From Intoshia linei (Eukaryota > Orthonectida > Rhopaluridae): a stretch of DNA of 64,000 nt. The notes beneath the pieces were generated by a model, which saw only the letters and a program-made list of their open reading frames with translations, was not told the DNA's origin and did not search any database. The stretch is from positions 31,278 to 95,277 of the forward strand of contig LWCA01000009.1 in the NCBI GenBank assembly GCA_001642005.1. The letters are read 5' to 3'. Numbering within the stretch: the stretch's first letter is position 1; every line of letters begins with the position of its first letter. This document shows positions 48,773 to 60,815 of the stretch, piece by piece. A program made the position numbers and the translations under genes.

Positions 48773-50575
48773 ATGGATAAGAATTTATCGCGTACAATGT
48801 CATTTAAAAACTATTTTATCGATACATTCTATTCAGTATTTAATTCAGGTAATATTTATAAATTAATTTTCATAAAGACAATACCGTCAGTGATTCTCAA
48901 ACTTTTCTCTAGTTGTAGATGATTTTCTAACAATATAAATAAATATTGGGTATAGATAGGCCAACCTTCGATCGCCAAAATGAAAAAATTAGAATTAATT
49001 TTTAATTTTAATAATACTGGTATAATTAAAATAATCTCTATTTTAAAACAATTTATTTTCATATTTATAAAATTTAATTGTTTCTATATTTTGTTAAAAA
49101 GTATTTTATTATATTTGGAATGGTTACCGGAACTTTACTTATTTAACTAAAGTGGTCAGAAAAATACGTACTATCACTTTTAGTTTATTTGGAATAAATT
49201 TTAAGCCGAAAATTTTTATTCGTTATCATAGATAAGTAGTTTTGGCTTTACAATTAACACCAAATAAACTAAAAGTGATAGTACGTATTTTTTCTGGCGA
49301 CTTTAATTTAACCTCTTCTCTAGCAATATGATATACTGGCTACATTAAATTATAACACTTGGATTAGTCCACTATTTCTTATACAGTTGAAATCTCATTT
49401 AACGAAAATATTAGAAATGTAAAAATAACTATAGATTACGATCAATATATCTACGTAATGCACGGATGAATTATCTAGCACAAGTAGTATTTAAAATTTC
49501 GACGTTCGTTAAACAAAACATTTGTTAAATGATATTTTGACTGTACTAGGTTTTGCCGATAATTTTCAAATATACAGCGAAAGTGTTTCAAATTATTACG
49601 AATTTTAATTTTTATGTTTTCTACAATCATATTTTTTAATTTTTACCATAGATTCCGATCAGAAACATTTTTCTAGTCAATGTATTAGTCGATCACATCA
49701 AAAAAAAGTTGGGAACCACTGGTATAGATAAAAAAACATTACAGTACTCTTTCCCATTCCTTTCGAAGCCTCATTAGGTTATGATGCCCATAAACATTTA
49801 AAAATATTACACCTAATGCTTAGTTTAATCATTTTGGTTAATAATATAAAATACACTCACTCTTCGAGTTCATGCATTAGACAGGTATATAACTATTAAT
49901 ATATTGATAATGTGAAATACCCCAAGAAATTGAATTGTTCAACTTATTTTCAGTTAATGATTTGTAACCCTTAATCAAAACAGTTGGAAATATTTTGACC
50001 ACTTACTCTAGTATACTTTTCATATTACATAATAATACATAATGTAATATATTTTTTGACAAGTTTCCAAAATCAAATAAGTTGCTTAATTTTTCATTAG
50101 TTAAGAAGCACTGGTGTATGCAAATAATTTGATGTATTTATAAAATGTAAACTTAACAGGTCATAATATACAAGAAAATGGAAATTTGACTAATATAATT
50201 CAAAATAATCGACACAATTCAGAAAACCATCTTAAGCCATCAAATTTACCCTCAAATGGAGTACAAATTAAACGTAATACAACCACTTATTTAAACCTTG
50301 TCGATTTTCACCATTGGCGCACTGAAGGAATAAAAAAATTTTGTCAAGCAACAGCACCTCCTTCAATAGCTGGTTATGGGCATAATGATTTAGCCATAAA
50401 TGATAATTTATCTGTAGTTATTTTAAAATTACAGAATGAAACTGATACGATTAGTAATTGTTCTAAAACTTCATACTCCAGGATTGGATTAAACAATTTA
50501 ATTAACAATCAAAATGAAAGGTATGTGAAATATCAAAGACGAAAACTGGATGTATGCTATGAAGAAAGTATATAA
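48773..50575 (+). CDS. Unknown two-exon protein, 163 aa
   Basis: Exon 48773-48848 encodes MDKNLSRTMSFKNYFIDTFY and ends in phase 1 at a GTAATA donor. Exon 50160-50575 follows a TTAACAG acceptor, joins in phase and runs to a stop, including VDFHHWRTEGIKKFC, PPSIAGYGHNDLA and a basic end (YVKYQRRKLD). The protein is Asn/Ser-rich, has no signal peptide or membrane helix, and matches no family I know. The intron of 1.3 kb is loaded with MITEs (foldback 49145-49310, pogo-like 49384-49543, a hAT end near 49710). Phase agreement and lack of stops support the model; exon 1 is short, so the start could lie further upstream. Confidence 0.5.
49145..49311. mobile_element. Foldback MITE, about 45-bp inverted arms
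   Basis: TAAAGTGGTCAGAAAAATAC...CACTTTTAGTTTATTTGG on the left is mirrored by CCAAATAAACTAAAAGTG...GTATTTTTTCTGGCGACTTTA on the right, around a 75-bp centre. A decayed relative is at 2405-2500. No coding capacity. Confidence 0.65.
49384..49543. mobile_element. Pogo/Tigger-like MITE, 160 bp
   Basis: CAGTTGAAATCTCATTTAAC on the left and the inverse of CAGTCAAAATATCATTTAAC on the right, flanked by TA dinucleotides. CAGT...TTTAACGAA ends with TA targets fit the pogo/Tigger group of Tc1/mariner. Confidence 0.6.
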
Positions 50576-51384
50576 GTTGTTTCTCATTTAAATATAATTT
50601 TTCTGTCATCCTTTGTTGTATATGTTTCAATTAAAATAAACATTTGTATTATTTTATGTATTTACATATTATATTAGTTTGTGAAGGATATAATGTTAAT
50701 CGGTATTATTTTGACGGATCGGTAAAATAGGATAACAAATTAACGTATAGTTCGTATAATCGCGTTATGGGTGGTTATAATTCATTTATGATAAACATAC
50801 CCTATTTTTATCACGAAACGGCGCACTGCAGGTCTTGAGAAATAATAATATATATAATTGTAATAAAATCATATTAATTAATTTATTTGTCGTATACTTT
50901 TCAGTTATATTTAATTTTTGCTTTGCCCCGGTTAAAGTATAACAGTGATAGTGGTGTGTAGAATTTTAGAGAGAAAACTGTACAGTGTACATCATTTTAA
51001 TATGATAAAAATAATTGACATAATTGTTAAAATGGATATTATAATTTCAACACAATTGTATTGTAATCTATTTGAAATATAATGTAGTTGAATAAATTAT
51101 GATTTTTCTGAATGATAATTCCATTTTAAATGTTAAACATAATAGAATGGTACAAAAGAAAAGAGTGAAACTTATCTAATAAAAAGTAAGTTTAATAGTC
51201 TACTGACATAAAAATAAGAATACCAAATAATGTATGGATCAATATTTTTAACCAGGTCGCCAAACGAATACAAACAATTTAAATTTACAAATATAAAGAA
51301 ATGTTATTTCGATTCTTTTCTAACATTATTATGGTTTTTTAATTAATGTAAATGCTTGTACAATTTAATTAATTAAAAGTTGTT
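50576..51384. other. Intergenic, no gene seen
   Basis: Separates the two unknown + strand genes. AT-rich with no repeat or frame recognised; it must contain the 3' and 5' UTRs. Confidence 0.4.
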
Positions 51385-52685
51385 ATGAATAAGTCTGAAT
51401 TGGATAGAATACGACAACATGCATTTAAAGTTTGGACAAGTTATTACAATAATGATGCAAATTCACCCGTAGAATATAACAAGTATAATTATCGACACGG
51501 TAAGAAAAGTTTCAATTACAGTCGCAATTTCCATTATCAGTACCAGAACGAATGCTATAATCGACCACACGCTCATTTAAAGTACTATTAGATTATTATA
51601 TTAAAATGTGAGCTTAAAAATAATACAAATTTCAATATTTTGAATTATTTAGCACAACCACCTACGTGTTACCACATGTTGCAGGTTTTGAAAAAAGTTC
51701 TAGAAACAAATGCGATTATAGGAGTAAGTTTATGGTAAACGTATTTTATTTTTTCAATTTTTAGTGGATGAAACTGTGTCGCCTTTTGAACTAGAAAAAA
51801 GACTGAAAATTAAAGAAAAATTCAAACCTACAATTGAAAATGAGGCAATTCGACCATACATTAATGTAAATTTAAATTCTATAAATAGCCCATATTTCTA
51901 TTTTATTATATTACAAATTGGTTTTTAAAACTCTCTGTATAAATTATACAAACGGGAACACAGACAGGTGGCCACAAAAAAATATTGAACTGTAAATTAA
52001 ATTTGACTCCATTTGTATTGAAAATATATTAATTAACGTTGAAAGTGATATTGATGTGTATAATTGTGCAGATATTTTGTTATTTAATTATTTTAATACC
52101 ATTTATGAAAACATCTGTAGTGTATAAATTCATTAAGAACATAAGTATACCACAGGTTTTCACACTCTTTTCACGGTTAACGGTAAATACAGGTCTAACT
52201 GTATTTATTAAAATTTTTCACCGACCGCCACTTGGGAAACACTGGAGTATACTGTACACATCTTTCTCTCTCTTGTTTGTCAATGTTAAAAGTTGACATT
52301 ATAGTAGTGAATTTGGCTAAGTATATAAGACTAACCATATCAAAAAAATTTTATAATATTAATTTTCCAGCTACAGCTCCTGGTTAGTTTAACAAGGGTT
52401 TCCAAAAGAGAATACTTCATTTAAAAACTAATTTCATGTATATATGTCAAATAAATAAATAAAAAATAGTATTTTAAACATTATTAACATTGCAAATAGA
52501 CTATTGACTTGGATGTCAACTATTGGTTGAACACACGACGTGACTGTATAAACCGATATTACAAACAATGTGAAAATTCAATCAAAACCAAAATGTACAC
52601 TGCAATCAAAAAACACAAGTTGAGTACCAAAGTTTATAGCGAACGTAGACCAGAATATTACATTCATCCTGAATGGACCAAATAA
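51385..52685 (+). CDS. Unknown four-exon basic protein, 184 aa
   Basis: Exons 51385-51581, 51653-51723, 51765-51865 and 52500-52685 sum to exactly 185 codons with consistent phases. The protein is rich in Tyr, Asn, His and Arg (YNKYNYRHGKKSFNYSRNFH, then WLNTRRDCINRYYKQCEN) and ends RRPEYYIHPEWTK. There is no signal peptide, membrane helix or known domain. The Tyr/Arg-rich, domain-free style is seen in ciliary and sperm structural proteins, but that is only an impression. Introns 1 and 2 are 71 and 41 nt; intron 3 is about 630 nt, with a hAT-like end (GGGAAACACTGG) near 52236 inside. Confidence 0.55.
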
Positions 52686-54597
52686 TTTTTTATAAATCAA
52701 TCAAATTTTTAAATGAATTCAAAGCTTGTATCTATGTACTGTTTCAAGGTGCTACATTACTACATAATGTGGCTACTGTATTTATAAAAGTAAAAAAATT
52801 TATACAAATTATTAAAACTTTTTACAATCAAAATTTTTTGAATCACTCAATATTTATGAAATTGCAGACTGCTTAAAAATTAGAAAATTACAGTATATCT
52901 TAATAACTGCAATAGCTAGTAGCTAGCTTTTCCGAATGCGCATCATTTATATAATTTTTTAAATAAGTATAATCTGGTTATGGCCCGAATCGGATCGTAT
53001 GCATGCCCGGGTTCGTTCATATTTTAATGTAATATAATAAATCGATTTTAATGATTAATTAAATTAGTTTCAGTTAAGCGGATACCATACATTATATTTA
53101 TGAAAAATATTTAAATAATTGTTCGATGCCATATTTTGGTAATGTTTCTTAGAAATGAGATTTTAGGAGGCCCGCGATAAGTACAAATGTATTGTGAAGT
53201 CACCAGGCGAGATAATTAAATTTGGGAGCCCTAATTAGGGCGTAATGTGTACAATTCATATCAAGATTTTAATAAGCATAACAGAATTTGACAAATTATG
53301 TTACATGGCGTCAAAATGGAAAACATTTGCTCGGTTAAGCATATCTTGTTTGTCTTGTCTCTAAAATAACATGTATACAACTATATCAAGGCACTATTAT
53401 CAAAATTACCTTTTCAAGTAAATATAACATTGAAGCTACAATGCCGAAAATAGTGAATATCACGGAAAATAGAATTGCAGTGTAATAGAATTCGCTACTT
53501 GTTTTCAAAAATAAGCGAAATTTCCATCTAATCATAAATTAAAATAAGAATCAAATGCAGTAGTCGTTATATCTTAATAGTCCCCCTAATAAAATAATTT
53601 TTTTAAAAAAAATAATGGTAGATTATGGTGTTACTCTCCACGTATTTATTGAACATTAATAATTCTCTGATTTTGTTTATCTGAATCAGGTACAGAGATA
53701 AAATTATAAAAAACTTTAATTCATCTATGAATCGTTTCATTTGGAATTTTTTTAAGTACGTTTTCTTATCTCTAACGTCACTTTCTCTGATCTGTAAACA
53801 GCATAATTCTCGTTTTTATAATTTTTATTCTCAATTCGTGTTGTTAATTATCAAATAGTAGTTTTTTACGTATATAGAAATTAGAAATGGAGTTATTTAC
53901 TTGGAATATGTGATTTATTTTTTATTTTGACATTCATTTGAGCGATGTATTGTTAGAGCGGCATAATCATAGATTTTGCTAATTAATCATATTATTGATT
54001 TTTTCACTTAAATTTAAAAGATTTTAAAGATAATTTTTTGACCAAAATTTTGGTTTATCAGGGAATATTGTTAACATTTTAAGGGATCTTCAAAATCGTT
54101 AAAAATTGGGTAAAAAAAATTGTTTCCTTAAAAATCCTTCAAAAATTTTGGTCGAAAAATTATAAAAATCTTTAAAGCTTGGTTTAAAAAAATCCCTTAA
54201 AACCCCTACAAAATACATTTTTTTTTCTCAAACGTCACTTTCTCTGATCTGTAAAAAGCATAATTTTCGTTTTATAATTTTTATTCTCAATTGGCGTTGT
54301 TTAATTATCAAAGGCTTTTTACATGTTGTTAGTGTTTTACATGTATAGGACTTAGAAATGGGTTGTTTACATGGAATGTGTGATTTATTTTTTATTTTTA
54401 GTTAATAAATTTTGAATTAAAATTAATAATATTAATTAATAATAATAAATAAAATTAATTAATATTAAATTGAATACAAAATAAAAAAATTATATTTACA
54501 GTTTGCAAATCACAAAAATGATAAATTAAGTTTACTTAATTGGTAAAATTCGAATGGCATGTTTATTCCAACGGTTAGTGTAATTATATACATATTG
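52686..54597. other. Intergenic with a 180-bp direct repeat
   Basis: No gene was seen. About 53768-53935 and 54222-54400 are near-identical direct copies (both run from AACGTCACTTTCTCTGATCT to GGAATRTGTGATTTATTTTT), 455 bp apart. The spacer is AT-rich with AAAATCCCTTAAAA-type short repeats. Confidence 0.55.
53768..54400. repeat. Pair of 180-bp direct repeats
   Basis: Copies at about 53768-53935 and 54222-54400 share CTCTGATCTGTAAA, TTTTTATTCTCAATT and TGTGATTTATTTTTTATTTT in the same order. They may be the ends of an LTR-like or segmentally duplicated unit. The 290-bp spacer has no gene. Confidence 0.6.
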
Positions 54598-57500
54598 TTA
54601 AATTTTAAATCGAACATATAAAATAATAAAAGATTCATGAAAAAATTTAATTCCTAGAAACCATAATTCTCTAAAATATTTTTAAATGATTAAATTCAAA
54701 CAATAATTTAACACATATTTCCCACTTGAAACACATGATAAATACAAATGTAATATAAATTTTGAAATAAAAATTACAGTTCTGGTTTCATTCTGGGATT
54801 AATAATGACAATATTTTTAGAATTTGGTATAATTTGCACTCTTTCTCGTTTAACATAATTATTTGAAATTCTACACAGACCTACAACAATTTTATCAACA
54901 AAATTTGGTGACGGTCCAAGTCCAAACGCAGTGTATTTAATGGAAAGAGTTGAATGTCCAGTTTTCGATAATTGAGTAGCTAAAATATGATTATTAATAA
55001 AATACTCCAAAAAATGTAAAAATTAAATCTATTACTATAAAACTATACCTTTACCACCTCTTTGATAATCATACAAATTTTGAAGACTATATGTAATTGT
55101 TACTCCAGGTGCAACAGGTGGAAACATTTTCTAAAATTAATTAAAAACTAAAAAAATAATGAAATTTAAATTACCGAATGATGTTTATCGTTTTCAGTAA
55201 AAAATGCTAAAATAAAAATAAATAAAATTTTCAGTAAAATAAGAAAGAGTAATAAAACACCTTTAATATGTATAAAAGTTCCATCCGGTTGTCTATTAAA
55301 TTCATATACGACCGATTTGTATAAATGATTTTCACTATTTTGGTAGGAAACTATAACGTCAAGATTTCCATCCTCTTGCGAATCTATAAATGCAGCTCTC
55401 ACAATGTTTAAATCATCCAAATTTTGCAAGTTATACTTTGCGTCGTGTTCGAATATGGCTCTATCAGTGCGCTTTACATCTTTTTTAAGATTATATCCCA
55501 GTTTGTTAGAAAACAAAGCCACACTAATATAAATCTTACATTGTATTAAATCAGGTGGCAACCAGTGGCCCATATAATAATTTAAATTTTTTATCTTTTA
55601 AACACCGTTTTAAACATTTTCTAATATAATTGGCTCATTACAATCATTTTAATAATGAATATTCAGTTAACCCTGGATTCTATTTTGTTGAATATACTAG
55701 AACCGTTTATGTTCAGTTAGAATAGAAATGTATCATGTGTAAATTTTCAAAAACGGATTTTCAAATTTATTTATTGGTGTAAAAAAGTGGCCCACGAGAT
55801 GCAAAAGGTTGGCGACCCCTGAATTAAATTATAAATACTGCATCTCTTTATTTTCAGTTTCCACTACCGTTAAAAAATCAATGAATCCATCCAAATTGTA
55901 ATCTGCAAATCTCAAAACTTCAATTCCTCCTTCTTTTGCAAATAACGCCCTTTCTTTGTTAATGTTAACTTCAATTTTTTGGTCTGACCACTAATTAAAA
56001 TAAAAAATTAAATTAAAATAATTAATAATTCGGGTTCGCCTACATATTTCATATGTATTTCTGAATGTTTGAAGGTTCTAGAGGTTACTAGCAATCAAGT
56101 CAATATGACAAATTTTATGCGAACCCTGCATTATACAGTCAACCTCAAAATTGACCACTTTTCAGAAATATTGCCACTATTGAAATGTTAAAATTAACAA
56201 ATCAGAAACTATCATAGAAAAGTCGTCAAAATTTAAAGCGTCGACTGTAGTATTATTAGTATATGAAAATAGTATATACCGTTTTATCTTCAAAATTGAA
56301 AATGCTTATATAATTTTCATTATTAAATATATATCCACAAATTATATCAATTTGAGAATTGGAATCTAAAAAGAATGGCATAATTCACTGTAAATAATAT
56401 TTTTGTTAATAGACTACAACAGCCTGGTTCAAAATGCGATCGCGACACATTTTTAATGTCCAACTATTAAATTAATCAAAATTATAAAGATATAGAAAAA
56501 AGTGATAAAAACGTTTAGAAATTTTAAATCTATAAAAAACTTTTATGAAATATTAATTTTTCTGTTAACCCAAAAGTAACCATGGTAATTTCAGTGAAAA
56601 AGAATAATGTATATATACATTATATATTATACAGCACACTCTCGAAAAGTGACCACTTGCCCAAAAAAGTGGTCACTTTTTCCAATAAATTTAAAATCAT
56701 TGCATTATTTTAGTTACATGATATTTAAACAAATTATTTATTATTTTAACAATAAAAAAAATGTTAATGCAATTAACAAAGGCAAAAAACAACAGCTTAT
56801 TAATACATCGATTAAGATTATTAATTACGTTGACCATTAGTAATAGAATTGAGAATATATTAAATATACACTGAAAATATATTAAAAATATTACAAGAAA
56901 TTTCTAAGCTAATCATGTACATTAATTTATTTTTCTATTATACAAAAATATTTTAAAATGGTTTCATTTAAAACCCTTGATGACTATCATTTTGCTTTCC
57001 AATAAGTATAAATTTAATTTAAATTTATTAAATGTGTAGCCATTGATACGTTCCAATTTATATTTTTGGAGTCACTTTTTCGAAAAGAAATTTATTTATC
57101 CTAACTTATATAATATGCTAAGCGATTTTTGTTTGTGTGTGTGTTACGCTTTATTTTAATAACTACCAGTCTTAGAATTTTATAAAGTTCACATTTCAAT
57201 TACAGTTTTTTCGGAGGGTGTGCGCAAACATAATTTCAACCTCCCAATTTCACATCTTACGGGTCAAAAACCCTAGTTGTCCCTCTTTTTGAAAATCAAA
57301 CGAGTTGGAGAATTTAAAAAAATATATACGCTGATACAGATTTTAAAATCATAAACATTAACATACATTTAAATTTAAAAAAATTAAATCTTCAGGGCCA
57401 AAACTACAAATTACCCTTCTTTTTTTAATGAAAACAGCCCTACAATTTTAATCCGAATAAGTGACAACTTCACGGTCAAAAAAGCATTTTAGTATTCATA

Positions 57501-59324
57501 TTTTTTTTTCCCGAAAAATTTTATTAAAACAAAAAATGTGAAATAATTGACGGTCCAAAAATTAAAAAAAAGATTATTCTGATAGACCTTATTCCAATTG
57601 ATATAAATACAAAATTTCAATCCCAGAAGTCTACGCATTCCCGGTGAAAAATAATTTTTAATATAATTTTCAAATATTTCGATTAAAATAAAAATTGAAA
57701 TATTGTTACTACAATTTCAAAAAAAATGTGCATTGTAGATCTACAGTGTAGACTCTACACATTTCCAATAAAGAAATATAAAATATAAATGGGTGAAAAT
57801 CTATATAATTCATTCCTTCGGAATTTTTTTCATTGCTACGCAATTTTTAAATTTCAAATTTTTATTTTCAAAATATTTTGAATACAAATTTAAATAAAAA
57901 CTAAACAACGAAACTAAAACAACTTTGTTAATATCATTTTTATATTTATTACAATCCTTTGCAATACATATTGGTAACTGGTATATAAACACCTGTATTG
58001 GTAAAATTCGACTGAAATTGTTGGGGTGGGTAAAATGGTATTAGTATCGTTTTGTTATGGCCTATTTAAAAGTGGTCACTTTTTGAGCGTCTACTGTACT
58101 ATTTATTGTTAAATTACTTGTATCAACATAAGAAAAATCACATTTACAATTTTTACATTTTGGGGGATACAGTCCTTTAAATACTTCATCAGTATATTCA
58201 TCCTAAAATTTTGTAAAAATACAATAAAAATGTTAACCTTAAAAGAATAAACGGTAAATCCAGCTTTAGTAGTGAAAATCAAATCTAGATAAAATTTGAT
58301 AACCATAACATAAATCTAAAATAATATGAATCATACCCGCACAAAAATGTATTTTTGAATCAACATCAGCAAATCCATGCGAATGTCGTAAAGATGGAAC
58401 CAAATCTGTACGCTTAATAAACAATCTACATTTACATAAAAATCAAAGTTATTAAACGGATACCCTTCAGACCACAAAATGGAGTAATTTCCTTTATTAA
58501 GTAATAAATGTAATTTATATTTGGCTAAATAACTAAAAAACTATATTGAATGAAAAATAAAAATTACTCAAAGACAAAAGGTTCATCGTGTATATCCAGA
58601 ATAGTATGATTAATTTGAAAATCATTATCAGCATTTCCCATGTAAACGTAAAAATTATTCAGATTTTCATTTTTAAAGGTGCATATTATATCAAGATAAA
58701 AATCTGTATTTAAATCAATAGCAATGATTCCAATCACTTTTTCTTGGTGTGGTAATTCTATTTTTGTATAAAATTCAAATACGGTATTAACATTATCGTC
58801 GTTATTTTGAGTATAAATTGATATTGTGTTATCTAAATTAAACAATAAAAAAAATGTAAAATTAAATTTTTTTTTAATTATTTTTTTAAAACTTGACATT
58901 TTCACCCAAATTGTAAAATAAAATAGTTTAAATGGTAAATTTAGTCACATACATGTAGTAACATGAAAATACCGAATTGGAGCCTACTATATTTGTGAAT
59001 ATTGCTTCATTTTGAAAGCATTGTCAGGTGAATATTATCGGTATACATATTATACTATTAGTAATACTGTCCCAATTGACCCACAATGACCATACAATTA
59101 AAAAACATCCAGTCCCCACAATTCCATCAATGAGTGACACATCAAAAATTACTATAAGGGTTGTACAAAACCAAATCTTCCATATTGTCAAGATTGAAGT
59201 CTCCATATGCCATTATTATTCCATCCATATTTTCGTAGAGTTTGTTGAAACTATTGATTTTTTTAACTTGTGACAAAACTGCAGAAAATTTTATAAACAA
59301 AAAATAAAGAAATAAAAGATTCAT
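54598..59324 (-). CDS. ITFG1: ITFG1/LINKIN homologue (FG-GAP membrane protein)
   Basis: Type I membrane protein with integrin-like FG-GAP repeats, linked in animals to cell adhesion and tubulin/RUVBL partners. The ATG at 59324 opens a signal peptide (MNLLFLYFLFIKFSAVLS). Repeats follow (GDFNLDNMEDLVLYNP, IIAIDLNTDFYLDIICTFKN, SHGFADVDSK, a Cys-rich PPKCKNCKC, RFADYNLDGFIDFLT, AFIDSQEDGNL). The conserved C-terminal ectodomain comes next (TQLSKTGHSTLSI, YTAFGLGPSPNFVDKIVVGL, VQIIPNSKNIVII). A last exon (54598-54670) joins in phase to a short hydrophobic tail (FLGIKFFHESFIILYV), taken as the membrane anchor; if not used, the protein ends at 54774 without one. Introns hold a 1.5-kb pogo-like unit, a 112-bp MITE and a hAT end. 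Confidence 0.85.
55670..55834. mobile_element. hAT-like fragment in ITFG1 intron
   Basis: Ends AGTGGCCCACGAGATGCAAA then AGGTTGGCGACCCCTG. The inverse (CAGGGGTCGCCAACCTTT) is the classic terminus of Charlie-type hAT elements. The left end is unclear. Confidence 0.5.
56136..56247. mobile_element. Pogo/Tigger-like MITE, 112 bp
   Basis: Starts CAGTCAACCTCAAAATTGAC and ends in the inverse of CAGTCGACGCTTTAAATTTT, with TA on both sides. It lies in an ITFG1 intron and is a short relative of the 56632-58096 unit. Confidence 0.6.
56632..58096. mobile_element. Pogo/Tigger-like element, 1.47 kb, non-coding
   Basis: The left end CAGCACACTCTCGAAAAGTG and the inverse of the right end CAGTAGACGCTCAAAAAGTG share 23 of the first 27 positions including GACCACTT, and TA flanks both. 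No transposase frame is left. A copy of repeat R3 (57097-57460) is nested inside. The element occupies an ITFG1 intron between the exon coding CKNCKC and the one starting DSNSQIDIICGY. Confidence 0.65.
57097..57460 (-). repeat. Dispersed repeat R3, fuller copy
   Basis: From TATCCTAACTTATATAATATG through a GTTTGTGTGTGTGT tract, AACTACCAGTCTTAGAATTT, TTGAAAATCAAACGAGTT and GAAAACAGCCCTA. The same blocks occur in the same order at 62845-63135. It sits inside the pogo-like element, so it inserted later. Confidence 0.65.
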
Positions 59325-59970
59325 TTTTATATTTTTATAAACATCTATTTACAAACTAAAGCTATAAAAAAATAAATTTAAATTCAACTATCAATGTAAT
59401 GTTGGTAACACATGTGTAAATAAAAGTTCGTATGAAAATTTTAGTTCTTATTTTCATCAATTTTCCCCATCTTGTCAATTATACATTTGACATGGTTAGA
59501 ATAAGTAAATGATGGTTTTATCGTCAAAATAATGTGTAAATGACATTTCTATCATTTTTCAGTGTTTCCCATCTGATTTGGTCAAAATAATATATAATAA
59601 ACTTATATACATGTATATTTAAAATTATTATTTTATTTCGAAAGCTTCACAGTTACAGGACGACAATAGTTATGAAATAAACGATAACACAAAAAAAGAG
59701 TTTTATAAATTAAAGTTTAATTTAATAGCTATTTACATGTCTTGTGCATAATTTTCACTTTACAATACGACTTTGGCAGAATGCATTATATCATGCATGC
59801 TTGATATTTGAGCCTTGGTCATAGAAAGCAAATTGATGTTCTCATAAGAACTAATGAAACAAAAGAATTCTTCTCGCTAAATTGTAAACAATCTTTATTA
59901 TTATCTCTAACTTTATGAACAATATAAATTGTAGTTTATTAAAAATACACAATATTAATTTATTTTCGAT
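59325..59970. promoter_or_regulatory. Divergent ITFG1/BUD31 intergenic region
   Basis: 646 bp between two ATGs that point away from each other. AT-rich, with no recognised motif or repeat. It should contain the promoters of both genes. Confidence 0.4.
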
Positions 59971-60815
59971 ATGACTTCTAGAATAAGAATGAACCGTCGG
60001 GACCCACCTCCAGATGGATGGGAACTTATTGAACCCACATTAGATGAATTTAACAGAAAAATGAGAGAAGGTAAACTAAAATAATCTATATAAACAAATT
60101 ACATTTATAAGCTGTTTATATTTCCCATTTTAATAGCTGAAGAGGAACCTCATGAAGGGAAAAGAAAAACAGAGTCTATTTGGCCAATTTTTCGTATTCA
60201 CCACCAACGATCTAGGTACATCTATGACTTGTTTTACAAAAGAAAAGCTATTAGTAAAGGTAAACTTTTATATCTATTTATTGTAGCTTCATTATTCAGA
60301 GTTGTACGATTTTTGCATTAACCTCAAATTGGCTGATAAAAATTTAATAGCAAAATGGAAAAAACCTGGATTTGAAAATTTGTGCTGTTTGTCCTGCATT
60401 CAGAAAAGAGATACCAATTTTATGACTAATTGTATCTGTCGTGTACCAAAGATCAAACTGGAAGAAGTAATAATAATCTAGAATCATATATACACTATTA
60501 CGTTCTAATGAAATAATATTGTATGGTTTGTTAAATTTTAAAAGTTTACCATCATCTGGGGTTGAAAAATTTTCTGGTTTCGCAACCAAAAATTGACTAA
60601 AAATAAAAGGTTTATTATAATTTATAATACATGTATTCCCTGTTTATAAAATAAACTGGAAAAAAACTTATCAAATAGTATTTACGTGCCAATAAAGTAT
60701 TTAACTTGTATATTATTGTTGATCTACTCCTTTTAAAATTATAATTTAATCTTACTACTTTTAGGGTAAAATCGTGGAATGTGTGCACTGCGGATGTCGT
60801 GGGTGTTCAGGATAA
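59971..60815 (+). CDS. BUD31: Splicing factor BUD31 (G10)
   Basis: Core spliceosome protein of the activated and catalytic complexes. Exons 59971-60070, 60137-60259, 60300-60466 and 60765-60815 join in phase to about 146 aa. It is highly conserved: [83 protein letters not shown] and the final [16 protein letters not shown]. The zinc-binding cysteines of the C-terminal half are all present. Introns are 66, 40 and 298 nt. The N-terminal stretch before PPDGWELI is three residues longer than usual if the ATG at 59971 is used. Confidence 0.97.

Noticed and set aside
52039-52296. Hydrophobic + strand frame in intron 3 of the unknown gene
   Set aside because: It overlaps a hAT-like end and has no start context or homology.
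59028-59273. + strand frame over ITFG1 exon 1
   Set aside because: Antisense of the ITFG1 first exon and intron; no independent support.
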